Shown here piece after piece: positions 25,514 to 34,848 of a stretch of 64,000 nt of DNA. The DNA lies in contig CACZGS010000008.1 of assembly GCA_902780785.1 (NCBI GenBank), forward strand, positions 1 to 64,000, given 5' to 3'. Within the stretch, counting starts at the first letter, position 1. Each line of letters begins with the position of its first letter. Made by a program: the position numbers and the translations under genes. Under the pieces are notes generated by a model. It was not told the origin of the DNA, did no database searches, and worked only from the letters and a program-made list of their open reading frames with translations. This stretch comes from Oscillospiraceae bacterium (GTDB taxonomy: Bacteria; Bacillota; Clostridia; Saccharofermentanales; Saccharofermentanaceae).

Positions 25514-26539
25514 TCAGATATTTCCGAGGATAACATCCGCTATCCTGCTGTATTCATTTTCGTATATCTCAGAAGACCATTCGAAATGATCCATCTTATC
25601 GATAACACTCTTAAGATCTTTAAGTTCATCGACCTTGACTGATATCGCAAGGTGCCTGTCCTTTAACTGGTTTATGGTCATCGTGTCTTCAGCCGTATCA
25701 TCTCTTTCAAGAAGAGCCGTGTGGGTACCGGCAGTAACGAATTCCGCAACTGTAGACCAGCCGGCTTTTGCGATGCAGTAATCTGCTGCAGCGACATAAT
25801 CCTGAGTATTGGCGACCTTCGGATCCAAGTAGCGCACATTATCTCCTTTAAGATCAAGAGAACGCGTAAGAATGAACGTGTAAGGAAGATCACTGACATC
25901 AATATCATAATCGATACCTGAATTGCTCGCGCCGCAGGTGATAAGTACGATTGGCTTATCAGAAGAATCCTTTATGGCTTTTACTTTCTCCGGATCGAAA
26001 GGTCTTGCAGAGAATCCGACCTCAAATCCTTCACCTAAGAAAGCTCTCGATTCCTTGTTCGCGAGGTCGAAATAGATGACCTTGTCTGCCATCCTGTAGG
26101 CATCCTTGTAGCAATTCAGAAGTTCTTCGGGAACGAAGCTCTCATACTGCTCGATCCATGTGAAATTAGTCATGAGGAAACAAGGTATACCCTTCTTCCT
26201 GGCTGCGATAACAGCCCAGGGACAGATATCAACGACATAAGCATCGGCATCGACGCTCTCTTCTATGAGCTTATCCCATCTTTGAACGTGATCTCGAATT
26301 TTAGCGATCGTGGCTTCTGTATCGATGATCAACGATCCCGGGAAAACAACAAGTCCTGCATCGGTGTTCTCAACGATAATCTTTGCTTTGTGTTCGAGAT
26401 AATTATCAGTAACTTCAGCCTGTGCCGTACCTGTTACCACGGTAAGTTCATGCCCTCTGCGGATGATCTCGGCCATGACGGGCAATTCTCTCATCAGATG
26501 GCCAAAACCGTGATCGGTAACAAAATATGCGATCCTCAT
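25514..26539 (-). CDS. Glycosyltransferase-like protein (arabinokinase N-domain/MGT type)
   Basis: A 341-residue GT-B-like protein. AYFVTDHGFGHLMRELPVMA at residues 4-23 resembles the first strand-loop of MurG/UGT-like enzymes and the N-terminal domain fused to plant L-arabinokinases. The C-terminal half has LITCGASNSG, DYCIAKAGWSTVAEFVTAGT and LLERDD, the nucleotide-sugar site of GT1/GT28-like enzymes. It starts one base after manA stops. The donor is unknown. Its place beside the GDP-mannose/fucose genes suggests a role in the same glycan. Confidence 0.7.
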   Translation of the reverse strand: MRIAYFVTDHGFGHLMRELPVMAEIIRRGHELTVVTGTAQAEVTDNYLEHKAKIIVENTDAGLVVFPGSLIIDTEATIAKIRDHVQRWDKLIEESVDADAYVVDICPWAVIAARKKGIPCFLMTNFTWIEQYESFVPEELLNCYKDAYRMADKVIYFDLANKESRAFLGEGFEVGFSARPFDPEKVKAIKDSSDKPIVLITCGASNSGIDYDIDVSDLPYTFILTRSLDLKGDNVRYLDPKVANTQDYVAAADYCIAKAGWSTVAEFVTAGTHTALLERDDTAEDTMTINQLKDRHLAISVKVDELKDLKSVIDKMDHFEWSSEIYENEYSRIADVILGNI

Positions 26540-26540
26540 A

Positions 26541-27515
26541 TCAACAACTCACATCTAAGATCTGTGCCTGACCGTGGAGCTTCATTTCGATGCTGTTGGC
26601 AGGAACAAAGATGCAGTCTCCTTTAAAGAAATTGAGCATAAAGCCGTCAGCTGCTATTATACCGCAGCCGTCGACACAAAGAAGCGCATGGAAAGAATTC
26701 TCTTCCGTCTTAAATGACGCGAGTTCCCTGTTAACTTCGGTATTAAGAAGGAGTCTCTCGACCTGGAAATACTTGCAGCGGCACAAGAGCTCGCTCGCGC
26801 ATCCGTTCCTGTATCTCAAGACTCTCATAGGCTGTCTGGGTGCCGCGGAAGCTTTGAGCTTAGCGACTTCCAGGCCCTTATCGATATTTAATTCACGCTG
26901 CTTGCCGTTCTTATCGACACGGTCATAGTCATAAAGACGGTATGTAACGTTTGAGTTCTCCTGGATCTCTGCAACAAGGCAGCCTGCGCCTATCGCATGC
27001 ACGGTGCCTGACTCAATGAAGAAAAGGTCATTCTTCTTGACCGGCACATGATTAAGAAGGTTCCCGATCGTATCGTCTTCGATGGCTTTTCGTACCTCAT
27101 CTGCTTCAACGTCACGGTTAAAGCCGTAGACAAGTGATGAATCTTTCTTGGAATCCAGGACATACCAGAATTCTGTCTTACCCAACTGTGCCTCGTTCTT
27201 AAGGCTGTATTCATCGTCGGGATGGACCTGGACAGACAGATCCTTATTGGCATCGATGAGCTTTATAAGTATCGGGAAATGACCGCCCGCAACTGTCGAA
27301 GCATGCGTTCCGATGTATTCGGGATGAGCTTTAAGCACTTCCCTTAAGGTCTCACCTGTCGTAAGGTTCGAACAGCCGTCAGGGTGTGTCGAACAGACCC
27401 ATGCTTCTGCAAAGGGTTCTGCGTCTATGCCGAATTTGAAGTCGTCATTAAGCCTTGAACCACCCCAGAGGTAGTCCTTAGATGCAGGCTTTAACAGGAA
27501 CGGCTTGTTGTTCAT
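26541..27515 (-). CDS. manA: Mannose-6-phosphate isomerase, class I
   Basis: A 324-residue PMI. It has the class I start KPASKDYLWGGSRLNDDF, AEAWVCSTHPDGCS, the zinc-binding VQVHPDD (about residues 95-101) and EFWYVLD. It interconverts fructose 6-P and mannose 6-P, the first step to GDP-mannose. It lies between the GT-like gene and manC; GGAGA is six bases before the ATG. Length agrees with short bacterial ManA proteins. Confidence 0.93.
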   Translation of the reverse strand: MNNKPFLLKPASKDYLWGGSRLNDDFKFGIDAEPFAEAWVCSTHPDGCSNLTTGETLREVLKAHPEYIGTHASTVAGGHFPILIKLIDANKDLSVQVHPDDEYSLKNEAQLGKTEFWYVLDSKKDSSLVYGFNRDVEADEVRKAIEDDTIGNLLNHVPVKKNDLFFIESGTVHAIGAGCLVAEIQENSNVTYRLYDYDRVDKNGKQRELNIDKGLEVAKLKASAAPRQPMRVLRYRNGCASELLCRCKYFQVERLLLNTEVNRELASFKTEENSFHALLCVDGCGIIAADGFMLNFFKGDCIFVPANSIEMKLHGQAQILDVSC

Positions 27516-27529
27516 CGCATCTCTCCTGA

Positions 27530-28843
27530 TTACAGTTCGTACTTATGCTTGTCTGCTACGTTGATATCTTCGCCGAGCTGGACTTCGATAAGCTGGATGC
27601 CCTCATCACCTGCAAATACGGTATGCTTGCATCCTGCAGCCATAGTGATCACGTCACCGGGCCTTACCAGCTGCTCCATGCCGTCAACGATCGTACGGCC
27701 GGAACCTGAGATAACTGTCCAGACCTCATCACGCTTATCATGGCTGTGATAGTTCATCTTATTTCCGGGATTAAGTGTTACCTTAACCGTCATAGATGAC
27801 TCTTCGATATCAAGGACTCTGTATGAACCCCAGCTCTTCTCGGCGAACATTACTCTCTGGTCGATCTCGTCTACAAAAGGCTTGATGTAAGAGCTCTGCT
27901 CTTTGTCTGATACAAGGATTCCTTCAGGACTCGCGGAGATAACAACGTCCTTCAATCCCATACCGATGATTGGAATGCCGAGCTCATTAATGATGTTAAC
28001 ATTGGAGCACTTCTCGTTAAGAGCGCCGTCTCCGATAATAGGATCCGTCATGGCCTCAGTCAGTGTGTTCCATGTACCAAGGTCTTTCCATTCTCCGTTG
28101 TAACGGAGAACGTCAATTGAAGTCTCAGACTCAACTACAGCATAGTCGAATGAGATCTTCTTTAAGTTCGAATAGTTCGAAAAGAGTTCGTCGTAGTTAT
28201 CGGTACCCAGAAGCTCTTTGCTCTTATCAAGAACGTAGGAAAGCTTATAAGCAAAGACACCGCCGTTCCAGAGAGCGCCGCCGTCAATGTATTCCTGAGC
28301 TTTCTCGGCTGTAGGCTTTTCGGTAAATCCCCATCCGTCAGTTCCGTCATCGTTCTTCTTGGGCTTGATATAGCCGTACTTCTCAGACGGATAAGTAGGT
28401 TCGATACCCATGAGCGTCAGATTTTTCGAGCCCTTGGAAGCAGCTTCATAGAGCCTGTTTACGCACTCGAAATAAGAATCCTCAACATAAGGATCAACGG
28501 GGCATACAACGACAGCCTCATCTCTCGGAACATTCATTACGCAGTGAAGATAAGCAGTTGCGAGAGCGATCGCAGCGAAAGTATCCCTTCTGCAGGGCTC
28601 AACAGATACGCCCACTTCCATTCCGAGCTGGTTATGTATAGCGGACACCTGCGATTTGGATGTGGCGATGGTTACGACCGCATCGGGATCAACAGCCTTG
28701 ATCTGGCCGTAGATCCTCTGGACCATTGACTCATATTCGCCGTTATCTTTCTTAAAGATCTTAATGAACTGCTTTGAGCGGATATCGTTTGATAAAGGCC
28801 AGAGGCGCTTTCCCGAACCGCCGGAAAGAAGGATTATATTCAT
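27530..28843 (-). CDS. manC: Mannose-1-phosphate guanylyltransferase (with C-terminal cupin)
   Basis: A 437-residue ManC-type protein. Residues 1-280 carry the GDP-mannose pyrophosphorylase signature ILLSGGSGKRLWPLSN and VVCPVDPYVED. Residues about 320-437 are the type II PMI cupin (YHSHDKRDEVWTVISG). It forms GDP-mannose from mannose 1-P and GTP, for the gmd/fcl step next door. Because a separate manA is present, the cupin isomerase activity may be redundant. The start is clear (AAAGG six bases before the ATG). Confidence 0.93.
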   Translation of the reverse strand: MNIILLSGGSGKRLWPLSNDIRSKQFIKIFKKDNGEYESMVQRIYGQIKAVDPDAVVTIATSKSQVSAIHNQLGMEVGVSVEPCRRDTFAAIALATAYLHCVMNVPRDEAVVVCPVDPYVEDSYFECVNRLYEAASKGSKNLTLMGIEPTYPSEKYGYIKPKKNDDGTDGWGFTEKPTAEKAQEYIDGGALWNGGVFAYKLSYVLDKSKELLGTDNYDELFSNYSNLKKISFDYAVVESETSIDVLRYNGEWKDLGTWNTLTEAMTDPIIGDGALNEKCSNVNIINELGIPIIGMGLKDVVISASPEGILVSDKEQSSYIKPFVDEIDQRVMFAEKSWGSYRVLDIEESSMTVKVTLNPGNKMNYHSHDKRDEVWTVISGSGRTIVDGMEQLVRPGDVITMAAGCKHTVFAGDEGIQLIEVQLGEDINVADKHKYEL

Positions 28844-28846
28844 AAA

Positions 28847-29791
28847 TTACCTTTCTGCCCTCATGGGGTTTTCCAAGAAATCCTTATATGCAAGCCTGAT
28901 GCCGTCTTCCAATTCTGTCTTATATGTCCAGCCAAGCTTTGTTGCCTTGGAAACGTCCAAAAGCTTTCTCGGTGTGCCGTTGGGCTTTGTGGTATCCCAC
29001 TCGATCTTTCCTTCGTAACCTACAACCTTTGCAACGAGCTCAGTAAGTTCCTTGATAGTAAGTTCCTTACCTGTACCTGCGTTTACTGTCTCGTCTCCGC
29101 TGTAGTTATTCATGAGGAATACGCAGAGGTTAGCGAGGTCGTCAACATAAAGGAATTCACGCAACGGTGAACCGTCGCCCCAGCATGTAACTGATTCCTT
29201 GCCCTCAACCTTTGCCTCGTGGAAACGGCGGATAAGAGCCGGAAGAACATGGCTGTGTTCCGGATGGTAGTTATCATTAGGTCCGTAAAGGTTTGTAGGC
29301 ATTACGGAAATATAGTCGGTGCCGTACTGGCCGTTAAGATATTCGCAGTATTTAAGTCCTGAGATCTTTGCAAGCGCATATGCTTCATTTGTCTGCTCAA
29401 GTGAAGAAGTCAGAAGGCATGACTCAGGCATAGGCTGGGGAGCCATTCTCGGATAGATGCATGAGCTTCCCAGGAACTCAAGCTTCTTGCAGCCGTTCTT
29501 CCATGCGCTGTGAATAACGTTCATTTCGAGGATCATGTTATCGTACATGAAGTCAGCCTTAGCCTTGGCATTTCCCATGATGCCGCCGACCTTTGCAGCA
29601 GCGAGGAAAACATACTCGGGCTTCTCTTCTTCGAAGAACTTCTCTACCTGGTCCTGTCTTGTGAGATCCAACTCTTTATGTGTTCTTAAAACGAGATTGT
29701 GATATCCCTGACGCTCAAGCTCTCTTACGATAGCTGAGCCTACCATGCCCCTGTGGCCGGCAACGTAGATCTTTGCATTTTTGTCCATCAT
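28847..29791 (-). CDS. fcl: GDP-L-fucose synthase
   Basis: A 314-residue SDR epimerase-reductase. YVAGHRGMVGSAIVRELE (residues 9-26), GSSCIYPR (about residue 110) and the YALAKISGLKYCE catalytic Y-x-x-x-K are typical of Fcl/WcaG. It makes GDP-L-fucose from the Gmd product with NADPH. It follows gmd by one base and precedes manC by three, so these genes are co-translated. Two adjacent ATGs exist; the first (29791) has GAGG nine bases upstream. Confidence 0.94.
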   Translation of the reverse strand: MMDKNAKIYVAGHRGMVGSAIVRELERQGYHNLVLRTHKELDLTRQDQVEKFFEEEKPEYVFLAAAKVGGIMGNAKAKADFMYDNMILEMNVIHSAWKNGCKKLEFLGSSCIYPRMAPQPMPESCLLTSSLEQTNEAYALAKISGLKYCEYLNGQYGTDYISVMPTNLYGPNDNYHPEHSHVLPALIRRFHEAKVEGKESVTCWGDGSPLREFLYVDDLANLCVFLMNNYSGDETVNAGTGKELTIKELTELVAKVVGYEGKIEWDTTKPNGTPRKLLDVSKATKLGWTYKTELEDGIRLAYKDFLENPMRAER

Positions 29792-29792
29792 A

Positions 29793-30836
29793 TCAGAGCG
29801 CCTCTTTCATTGCTTTCTGCTGCTTAGCGAGCATTCTGTCGTGCTTTGCCATGATCTCGATAAGCTCTTCATATGTTGTCTTCTGGGGATTCCAGCCTAA
29901 GACTGTCTTGGCCTTTGTAGGATCGCCCCAGAGGTTATCAACGTCTGTAGGTCTGAACCATGCGGGATTTACGCAGACAAGCATCTTGCCTGTCTTAACG
30001 TCATAACCCTTCTCGTCAACGCCCTCGCCTTCCCAGCGGATCTCAATGCCGTTAGCCTTGAATGCCTTCTCCGTGAAGTCACGTACTGTATGCTGCTCAC
30101 CTGTAGCGATAACGAAATCATCAGGTGTCTCCTGCTGCATGATGAGCCACATGCACTCTACGTAATCCTTTGCATAACCCCAGTCACGAAGGCTGTCCAT
30201 ATTACCGAGTTCCAAGTGATCCTGAAGTCCTTCAGCGATCCTTCCTGCAGCAAGTGTGATCTTCCTTGTAACGAAGTTCTCGCCGCGTCTTTCAGACTCG
30301 TGATTGAAAAGGATTCCGTTTACGGCGAACATGCCGTAAGCTTCTCTATATTCCTTGATCATCCAGAAGCCGTACTGCTTAGCAACTGCATAAGGGCTGT
30401 AAGGATGGAAAGGTGTTGTCTCTCTCTGGGGAACTTCCTCGACCTTGCCGAAGAGCTCAGATGTGGAAGCCTGATAGATCTTGCATGTCTTCTCAAGGCC
30501 TAACATTCTCATTGCTTCAAGAAGTCTTAATACACCGATGGCATCAACATCACCGGAATACTCAGGAACGTCGAAGCTTACCTGAACGTGGCTCTGAGCT
30601 GCTAAGTTATAGATCTCATCAGGCATAACTTCCTTGATGATGCGGATAAGTGAAGTCGAATCCGTAAGGTCTCCGTCGTGGAGCTTGATCTTGTCCAAGA
30701 TATGCTCGATACGGCCTGTATTGGCGATACTTGCTCTTCTTGTGATGCCGTGAACCTCATAGCCCTTCTCGAGCAGGAACTCAGCCAGATAAGAGCCGTC
30801 CTGACCTGTGATACCGGTGATCAATGCTTTTTTCAT
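29793..30836 (-). CDS. gmd: GDP-mannose 4,6-dehydratase
   Basis: A 347-residue [42 protein letters not shown] and the YAVAKQYG active site are diagnostic of Gmd. It converts GDP-mannose to GDP-4-keto-6-deoxymannose, the precursor of GDP-L-fucose. The start is ATG 30836, because GGAGG lies ten bases upstream, whereas it is only one base before the ATG at 30845. It is the first of the fucose genes after the AraC regulator, separated by a gap with a possible promoter. Confidence 0.94.
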   Translation of the reverse strand: MKKALITGITGQDGSYLAEFLLEKGYEVHGITRRASIANTGRIEHILDKIKLHDGDLTDSTSLIRIIKEVMPDEIYNLAAQSHVQVSFDVPEYSGDVDAIGVLRLLEAMRMLGLEKTCKIYQASTSELFGKVEEVPQRETTPFHPYSPYAVAKQYGFWMIKEYREAYGMFAVNGILFNHESERRGENFVTRKITLAAGRIAEGLQDHLELGNMDSLRDWGYAKDYVECMWLIMQQETPDDFVIATGEQHTVRDFTEKAFKANGIEIRWEGEGVDEKGYDVKTGKMLVCVNPAWFRPTDVDNLWGDPTKAKTVLGWNPQKTTYEELIEIMAKHDRMLAKQQKAMKEAL

Positions 30837-30874
30837 ATATCTCATTCCTCCAATTAGTAATCAATTAGCACAAA

Positions 30875-30893
30875 ATGGTTCAAATACTTGACC
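30875..30893. promoter_or_regulatory. Imperfect inverted repeat before gmd
   Basis: tggttcaaatacttgacca reads as an imperfect inverted repeat (TGGT-CAA / TTG-ACCA). It lies between the AraC gene and gmd and could be a regulator site. No clear promoter boxes are seen around it. Confidence 0.3.
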
Positions 30894-30963
30894 ATATTAA
30901 AATAAGCGAACCGCGCTAAGAATTCATCTTTTTGCAGTTCACTTACATTATATAGCTTTTTTG

Positions 30964-31830
30964 TTACCACTGCTCACGGTAAACTGTCGGAGATACTCCC
31001 TCTACTTCTTTGAAAACCCGCGAAAAGTAATGAGGCGCGCCGATCCCAACCTCATATCCGATCTCTTCGACGCTCTTATTGGTAAATCTTAAGAGCTGCT
31101 TTGCATGCGTGATCCTGACGGATAAAAGGTACGATGTGATCGTCATGCCGAACTGCTCTTTGAATGAATGCGTAAGGTAATGCTTTGAGATATAGAACTT
31201 CGCGCAAAGGCTGTCCAAAGATATCTTAGATTCATAGTTATCATCAAGATAAGTCTTGACCTCAAGAACGCTCGCTTTCTTTACGGGAAGCGCTTTATCT
31301 TCAGGATGCCAGGACTCTGCCATTATGAGCCTTAGGAGCGTCGAAAGCTTCTCGTTTATAAGCATGTCCCTCATATGCTCGGAACTTTTCGAGAGGCTTA
31401 TAAGTTCGCCAAGCGTATCAGTAAAAGGCTTTGTATCAGAAGGTGCGAATGCCGGCCTTCCGCCTCTCTCACAATATTTGTTGTAGATGGAAGCTAATGT
31501 CGGTCCGTAAAAGTGGCACCATGACAAAGTCCAAAGATTATCCGTATCAGGATGGTGGGAATATTTCTTGCGGCAGTCTATAAAAACACAGGTGCCTTCT
31601 TTAAGCTCATATTCCCTGCCGTTATATTCAAGGATGCCGCTTCCTTTTTCGACGATGAAGAAAAGATAAGACTGGAGATTGGATCTTGATGATACGTGAG
31701 GCTTAAGAGCCTTCAGGCTTCCGATCTCCTGAAGATGGAACAGAGATGACCTCGCGAAATTAGATGCCGTATAAAGAACACGGTCGGAATCTACTACCTT
31801 GGATTTACTGTTGGTAAAATAGTTTTCCAT
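30964..31830 (-). CDS. AraC-family transcriptional regulator
   Basis: A 288-residue regulator. The N-terminal half is a cupin-like effector domain (GSGILEYNGREYELKEGTCV). The C-terminal 100 residues hold the two AraC helix-turn-helix motifs: SLDSLCAKFYISKHYLTHSF, then SVEEIGYEVGIGAPHYFSRV with the typical G-x-x-P-x-x-Y/W end. It lies inside the EPS operon between the polymerase and gmd, in the same direction. Effector and target are unknown. The TGGTTCAA-ATAC-TTGACCA repeat in the following gap (about 30875-30893) is a candidate site. Confidence 0.9.
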   Translation of the reverse strand: MENYFTNSKSKVVDSDRVLYTASNFARSSLFHLQEIGSLKALKPHVSSRSNLQSYLFFIVEKGSGILEYNGREYELKEGTCVFIDCRKKYSHHPDTDNLWTLSWCHFYGPTLASIYNKYCERGGRPAFAPSDTKPFTDTLGELISLSKSSEHMRDMLINEKLSTLLRLIMAESWHPEDKALPVKKASVLEVKTYLDDNYESKISLDSLCAKFYISKHYLTHSFKEQFGMTITSYLLSVRITHAKQLLRFTNKSVEEIGYEVGIGAPHYFSRVFKEVEGVSPTVYREQW

Positions 31831-31847
31831 TTGGCGGGTTCTCCCCT

Positions 31848-33080
31848 TTATCTTGCCTTTAATCTAAGCTTTTCCTTTAACAGCTTAATTGTATCCTTTT
31901 TATCCATATACTTGTACTTAACAGCCAGCGCCAGTGAGTATGCGAGGAAAATATAATTGTTATCCAGGAAGGATTCGCAGAGCATTACCACAAACAGACA
32001 GAATAAAAGAACAAGGATCAGCTGTGATTTTTTATTCTCCTTATCAGATGCCGTAATGAATACTGTAAGGAGGAACACGAGATATCCGGCAAGAAGGATA
32101 ATGCCGCCCTGGATCAATATATCGAAGAACAGATTGTGAGCATTTCTCATAATGCCGTTCCACTTGATGATCCAGCCCGAATCAAAGTTGCCGTAACCGG
32201 CCAAAGGGTGTCCGGCGATCATCTTAATGCACATTTCCCAGATATATGTCCTTCCGGAAAAAGTAATATCTTTATGAAGGACATCCTGGATGATATTCCG
32301 GAGCGGCGGGATCATGCCGGCATAAACAATAAGCATCGTGCATCCGAAATATGCTACGAGGAGCGTTTTCATATTTATGAGTTTTGATCTGAGCTTCGAT
32401 CTATGAATAAATACAACATAACAGAGCATGACAAAGAAGCTTCCGATTCCTGTACCTGACATCGTCAGAAGATTAGTAGCGCCTCCAATGACAAGGGAAA
32501 CGATACGAAGAACTCTGTTTATCTTCTTATCGGGCATCATGAAAGATGTTGCGATGGCGATAAGTACAGGCAGCGACAGACGGTTATCTACTTCCAGGAA
32601 GTTGACACGGTCAAGCTGTTTAAAAGCCATGTCTTCTGAATAAGTAAGCAAAGATGATATGCCTTCAGGCTTTAAGATCAGAAGCACGAGATTTACAGCG
32701 AGAAGGATATTTAAGAACCATGCCGTTACCTCGATCAGGCAGTTATCTTTCTTCCTGAGTTCGTAGGATACGATCATAAACACTGCTGCAAGATGCACAC
32801 CCGAACGGATATAAAGCTTATAGTCACCGCCGTGATATACAACAAGCAATAATCCTGCCAGCAGATAGATAACAGCACCTAAAGTTACGATATTCCTCAG
32901 ATTCTTAAAACTGCATGTTGCCGAGAGTATGATCGCAAAGAGCAAAACAACGCATTGCACCGGAAAAAGCTTGTTGTAAAACGAAGATATGACCGGAATA
33001 AACTCAAAAGCCCTTGGCGTAAAAAAGACCAATCCAAAGAACAGTAAACCGATAATTTCCAGAAATCTGCTTTTTCTCAT
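31848..33080 (-). CDS. Wzy-like polymerase / O-antigen ligase family protein
   Basis: A 410-residue multi-pass protein with about 10-12 hydrophobic segments. A large loop between late segments contains FSGRTYIWEMCIKMIAGHPL, followed by GYGNFDSGW and NGIMRNAHNLFFDILIQGG. This is the arrangement of the Wzy_C/WaaL family, which polymerises or ligates lipid-linked glycan repeats at the outer face of the membrane. ATG 33080 is preferred to the GTG at 33089 because AGAG lies eight bases upstream. It follows the GT2 gene by two bases. Confidence 0.85.
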   Translation of the reverse strand: MRKSRFLEIIGLLFFGLVFFTPRAFEFIPVISSFYNKLFPVQCVVLLFAIILSATCSFKNLRNIVTLGAVIYLLAGLLLVVYHGGDYKLYIRSGVHLAAVFMIVSYELRKKDNCLIEVTAWFLNILLAVNLVLLILKPEGISSLLTYSEDMAFKQLDRVNFLEVDNRLSLPVLIAIATSFMMPDKKINRVLRIVSLVIGGATNLLTMSGTGIGSFFVMLCYVVFIHRSKLRSKLINMKTLLVAYFGCTMLIVYAGMIPPLRNIIQDVLHKDITFSGRTYIWEMCIKMIAGHPLAGYGNFDSGWIIKWNGIMRNAHNLFFDILIQGGIILLAGYLVFLLTVFITASDKENKKSQLILVLLFCLFVVMLCESFLDNNYIFLAYSLALAVKYKYMDKKDTIKLLKEKLRLKAR

Positions 33081-33082
33081 GC

Positions 33083-33835
33083 TTACCACTCTTTATTTAT
33101 CATATGCTTTAAGTTCCAGATAAAAGCCTTTACTTTGATAAGCGGGCTCTTTTTCTCCAAGCCGTTACTGATCTTAACGTTGTAATTATCAAGGATAGTC
33201 CTGTAGTAAACTTTATTGGATGTTCCCTCAACAGAATAAACACAGACAACCCTTTCCTTATAAAAGAACTTATATCCCTTCAGATAAGCCTTAAGGAAGA
33301 AGTCATAATCAGCGCAGATCTTGAACTGTCCGTCAAACTTTATTTCGGAGAATACTCTCTTTCTCGTAAAAGTCGCCTGATGGCAGAAGAACTTAAAATC
33401 ACGCAGGAGTTCAATATCCTTATCAGCCTTATCAAGCTTCTTCAGATCACCTTTAACTCTGTAACTGTCACCATAGACAACATCATAGCCGGAATAATCA
33501 CAGTCTTCAAAGATATCCTTTAATACCTCAGGATCCGAGAACCTGTCATCGGCATTCATAAAGATGATCCATTCACCGGAGGCCATTCCTGCACCTTTGT
33601 TCATCGCATCATAGATACCATTATCAGGCTCGGAAACGTGCTTATATTCAATGCCTTTTGCACTGAATGCGTCATCAAAACCTGTGATGATACCATAAGT
33701 ATTATCTTTGGATTTTCCGTCTACGATAATATATTCGAAGTCAGTTATAGACTGCGACAGAACTGACTCTATCGTATCTCTTATTGTTTTCTCTGCATTG
33801 AAGCAGACTGTGATAACACTGACTTTAAAACTCAT
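33083..33835 (-). CDS. Family 2 glycosyltransferase
   Basis: A 250-residue GT2. VSVITVCFNAEKTIRDTIES at the N-terminus, DFEYIIVDGKSKDNT, MNADDRFSD (metal site) and a following FCHQATFTRKRVF acceptor region are standard for GT2 enzymes of capsule clusters. ATG 33835 has AAAGGA six bases upstream. It lies directly after the Stealth gene. Sugar specificity is unknown. Confidence 0.9.
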   Translation of the reverse strand: MSFKVSVITVCFNAEKTIRDTIESVLSQSITDFEYIIVDGKSKDNTYGIITGFDDAFSAKGIEYKHVSEPDNGIYDAMNKGAGMASGEWIIFMNADDRFSDPEVLKDIFEDCDYSGYDVVYGDSYRVKGDLKKLDKADKDIELLRDFKFFCHQATFTRKRVFSEIKFDGQFKICADYDFFLKAYLKGYKFFYKERVVCVYSVEGTSNKVYYRTILDNYNVKISNGLEKKSPLIKVKAFIWNLKHMINKEW

Positions 33836-33849
33836 ATACAATCCTTTGT

Positions 33850-34848
33850 TCAGATCTCGAAAGAAGACTTACCGGGAAGGATCTTCTCAAAGCTCCGGAT
33901 CAGCTGATCCCTGGTCTTCTCAAAATCATTGCCCTTATATTCGTCATTTATTACGAGAACCTTCTTCTTCCCTGATTCAATGACTTCACATATTTTAGAC
34001 ACATCGTCATCATTAATCTGGGTATATCCGAAGCATTGCTGGGACTTTACTGTGAAGTTTCCTTCCATGAGATGCCAATATCTCATAAGCCAGATGGAAA
34101 TATCCTCTTTGGATCTGAATCTCTTATTCTGTGTTTCCTTAACAACAGCAGGCTCTGCTTCCCAGACCTTCTCGAAATCACTTTTAGTAAAGGCGGTCGG
34201 TACATGATAATCACGAATACCCGGAAATGTCGTCCACGGTTTTGCAAGCTTAAGCGTACGCAGCAATGATTTAGGGTCTTTTAAGCTGTACCATTTCGAG
34301 CGGTTAGCAGAAATAACCTGCTGTTTATTAAAGTGCCTGTTGATAGCAAGCACATTATTAAGCCTTATATATTCGAAATCATTTGAAGGCGTAAGGCAGT
34401 CCAAAGCCGCATAGTCACAAGGGACACCGTTAACGAAGAAATCTTCGGGCATCATAGGAGCTACGGGGAAAAAGTCATCATTGAATAAAACAAAATTGTC
34501 GCTGAGACCTTTTATCTTATGTATACCTACTTCAATCGCATTGGAATTGAATGTCGGCAAAGCTTCTTCCGGCATATAATCCTTATGATCGACCAGAACG
34601 AGCTTACTGCATTCAGCATTCAGCCATTCAGGCTTCTGACCGCACGTAACGAAATAAACCTTGCGGACCCACGGCGCAAACTTCTCAACACCCCTGAACC
34701 AATAGCGCATAAGATCCCAGTCACGATATCTGTTCTCACCTGAATTATCCCCGGATGTAATGTTTCCAAGGAATTTTGCGCGTGTATTCTGCCATTCGGG
34801 ATCGTTTCCGTCGACCCATGTAACTACAAAATCGATATCGTTAGCCAT
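33850..34848 (-). CDS. Stealth-family capsular sugar-phosphate transferase
   Basis: A 332-residue Stealth protein. Conserved region 1 (DIDFVVTWVDGNDPEW, residues 4-19) and region 2 (RDWDLMRYWFRGVEKFAPWV, then VYFVTCGQKPEWL and VLFNDDFFP) are intact. Region 3 (TPSNDFEYIRLNN, NRHFNKQQV) is also visible. The family moves a sugar 1-phosphate from a nucleotide sugar to a glycan, giving phosphodiester links. It overlaps the upstream GT4 gene by eight bases. With LicD proteins and phosphonate genes, the final glycan probably holds several phosphorus linkages. Confidence 0.9.
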   Translation of the reverse strand: MANDIDFVVTWVDGNDPEWQNTRAKFLGNITSGDNSGENRYRDWDLMRYWFRGVEKFAPWVRKVYFVTCGQKPEWLNAECSKLVLVDHKDYMPEEALPTFNSNAIEVGIHKIKGLSDNFVLFNDDFFPVAPMMPEDFFVNGVPCDYAALDCLTPSNDFEYIRLNNVLAINRHFNKQQVISANRSKWYSLKDPKSLLRTLKLAKPWTTFPGIRDYHVPTAFTKSDFEKVWEAEPAVVKETQNKRFRSKEDISIWLMRYWHLMEGNFTVKSQQCFGYTQINDDDVSKICEVIESGKKKVLVINDEYKGNDFEKTRDQLIRSFEKILPGKSSFEI

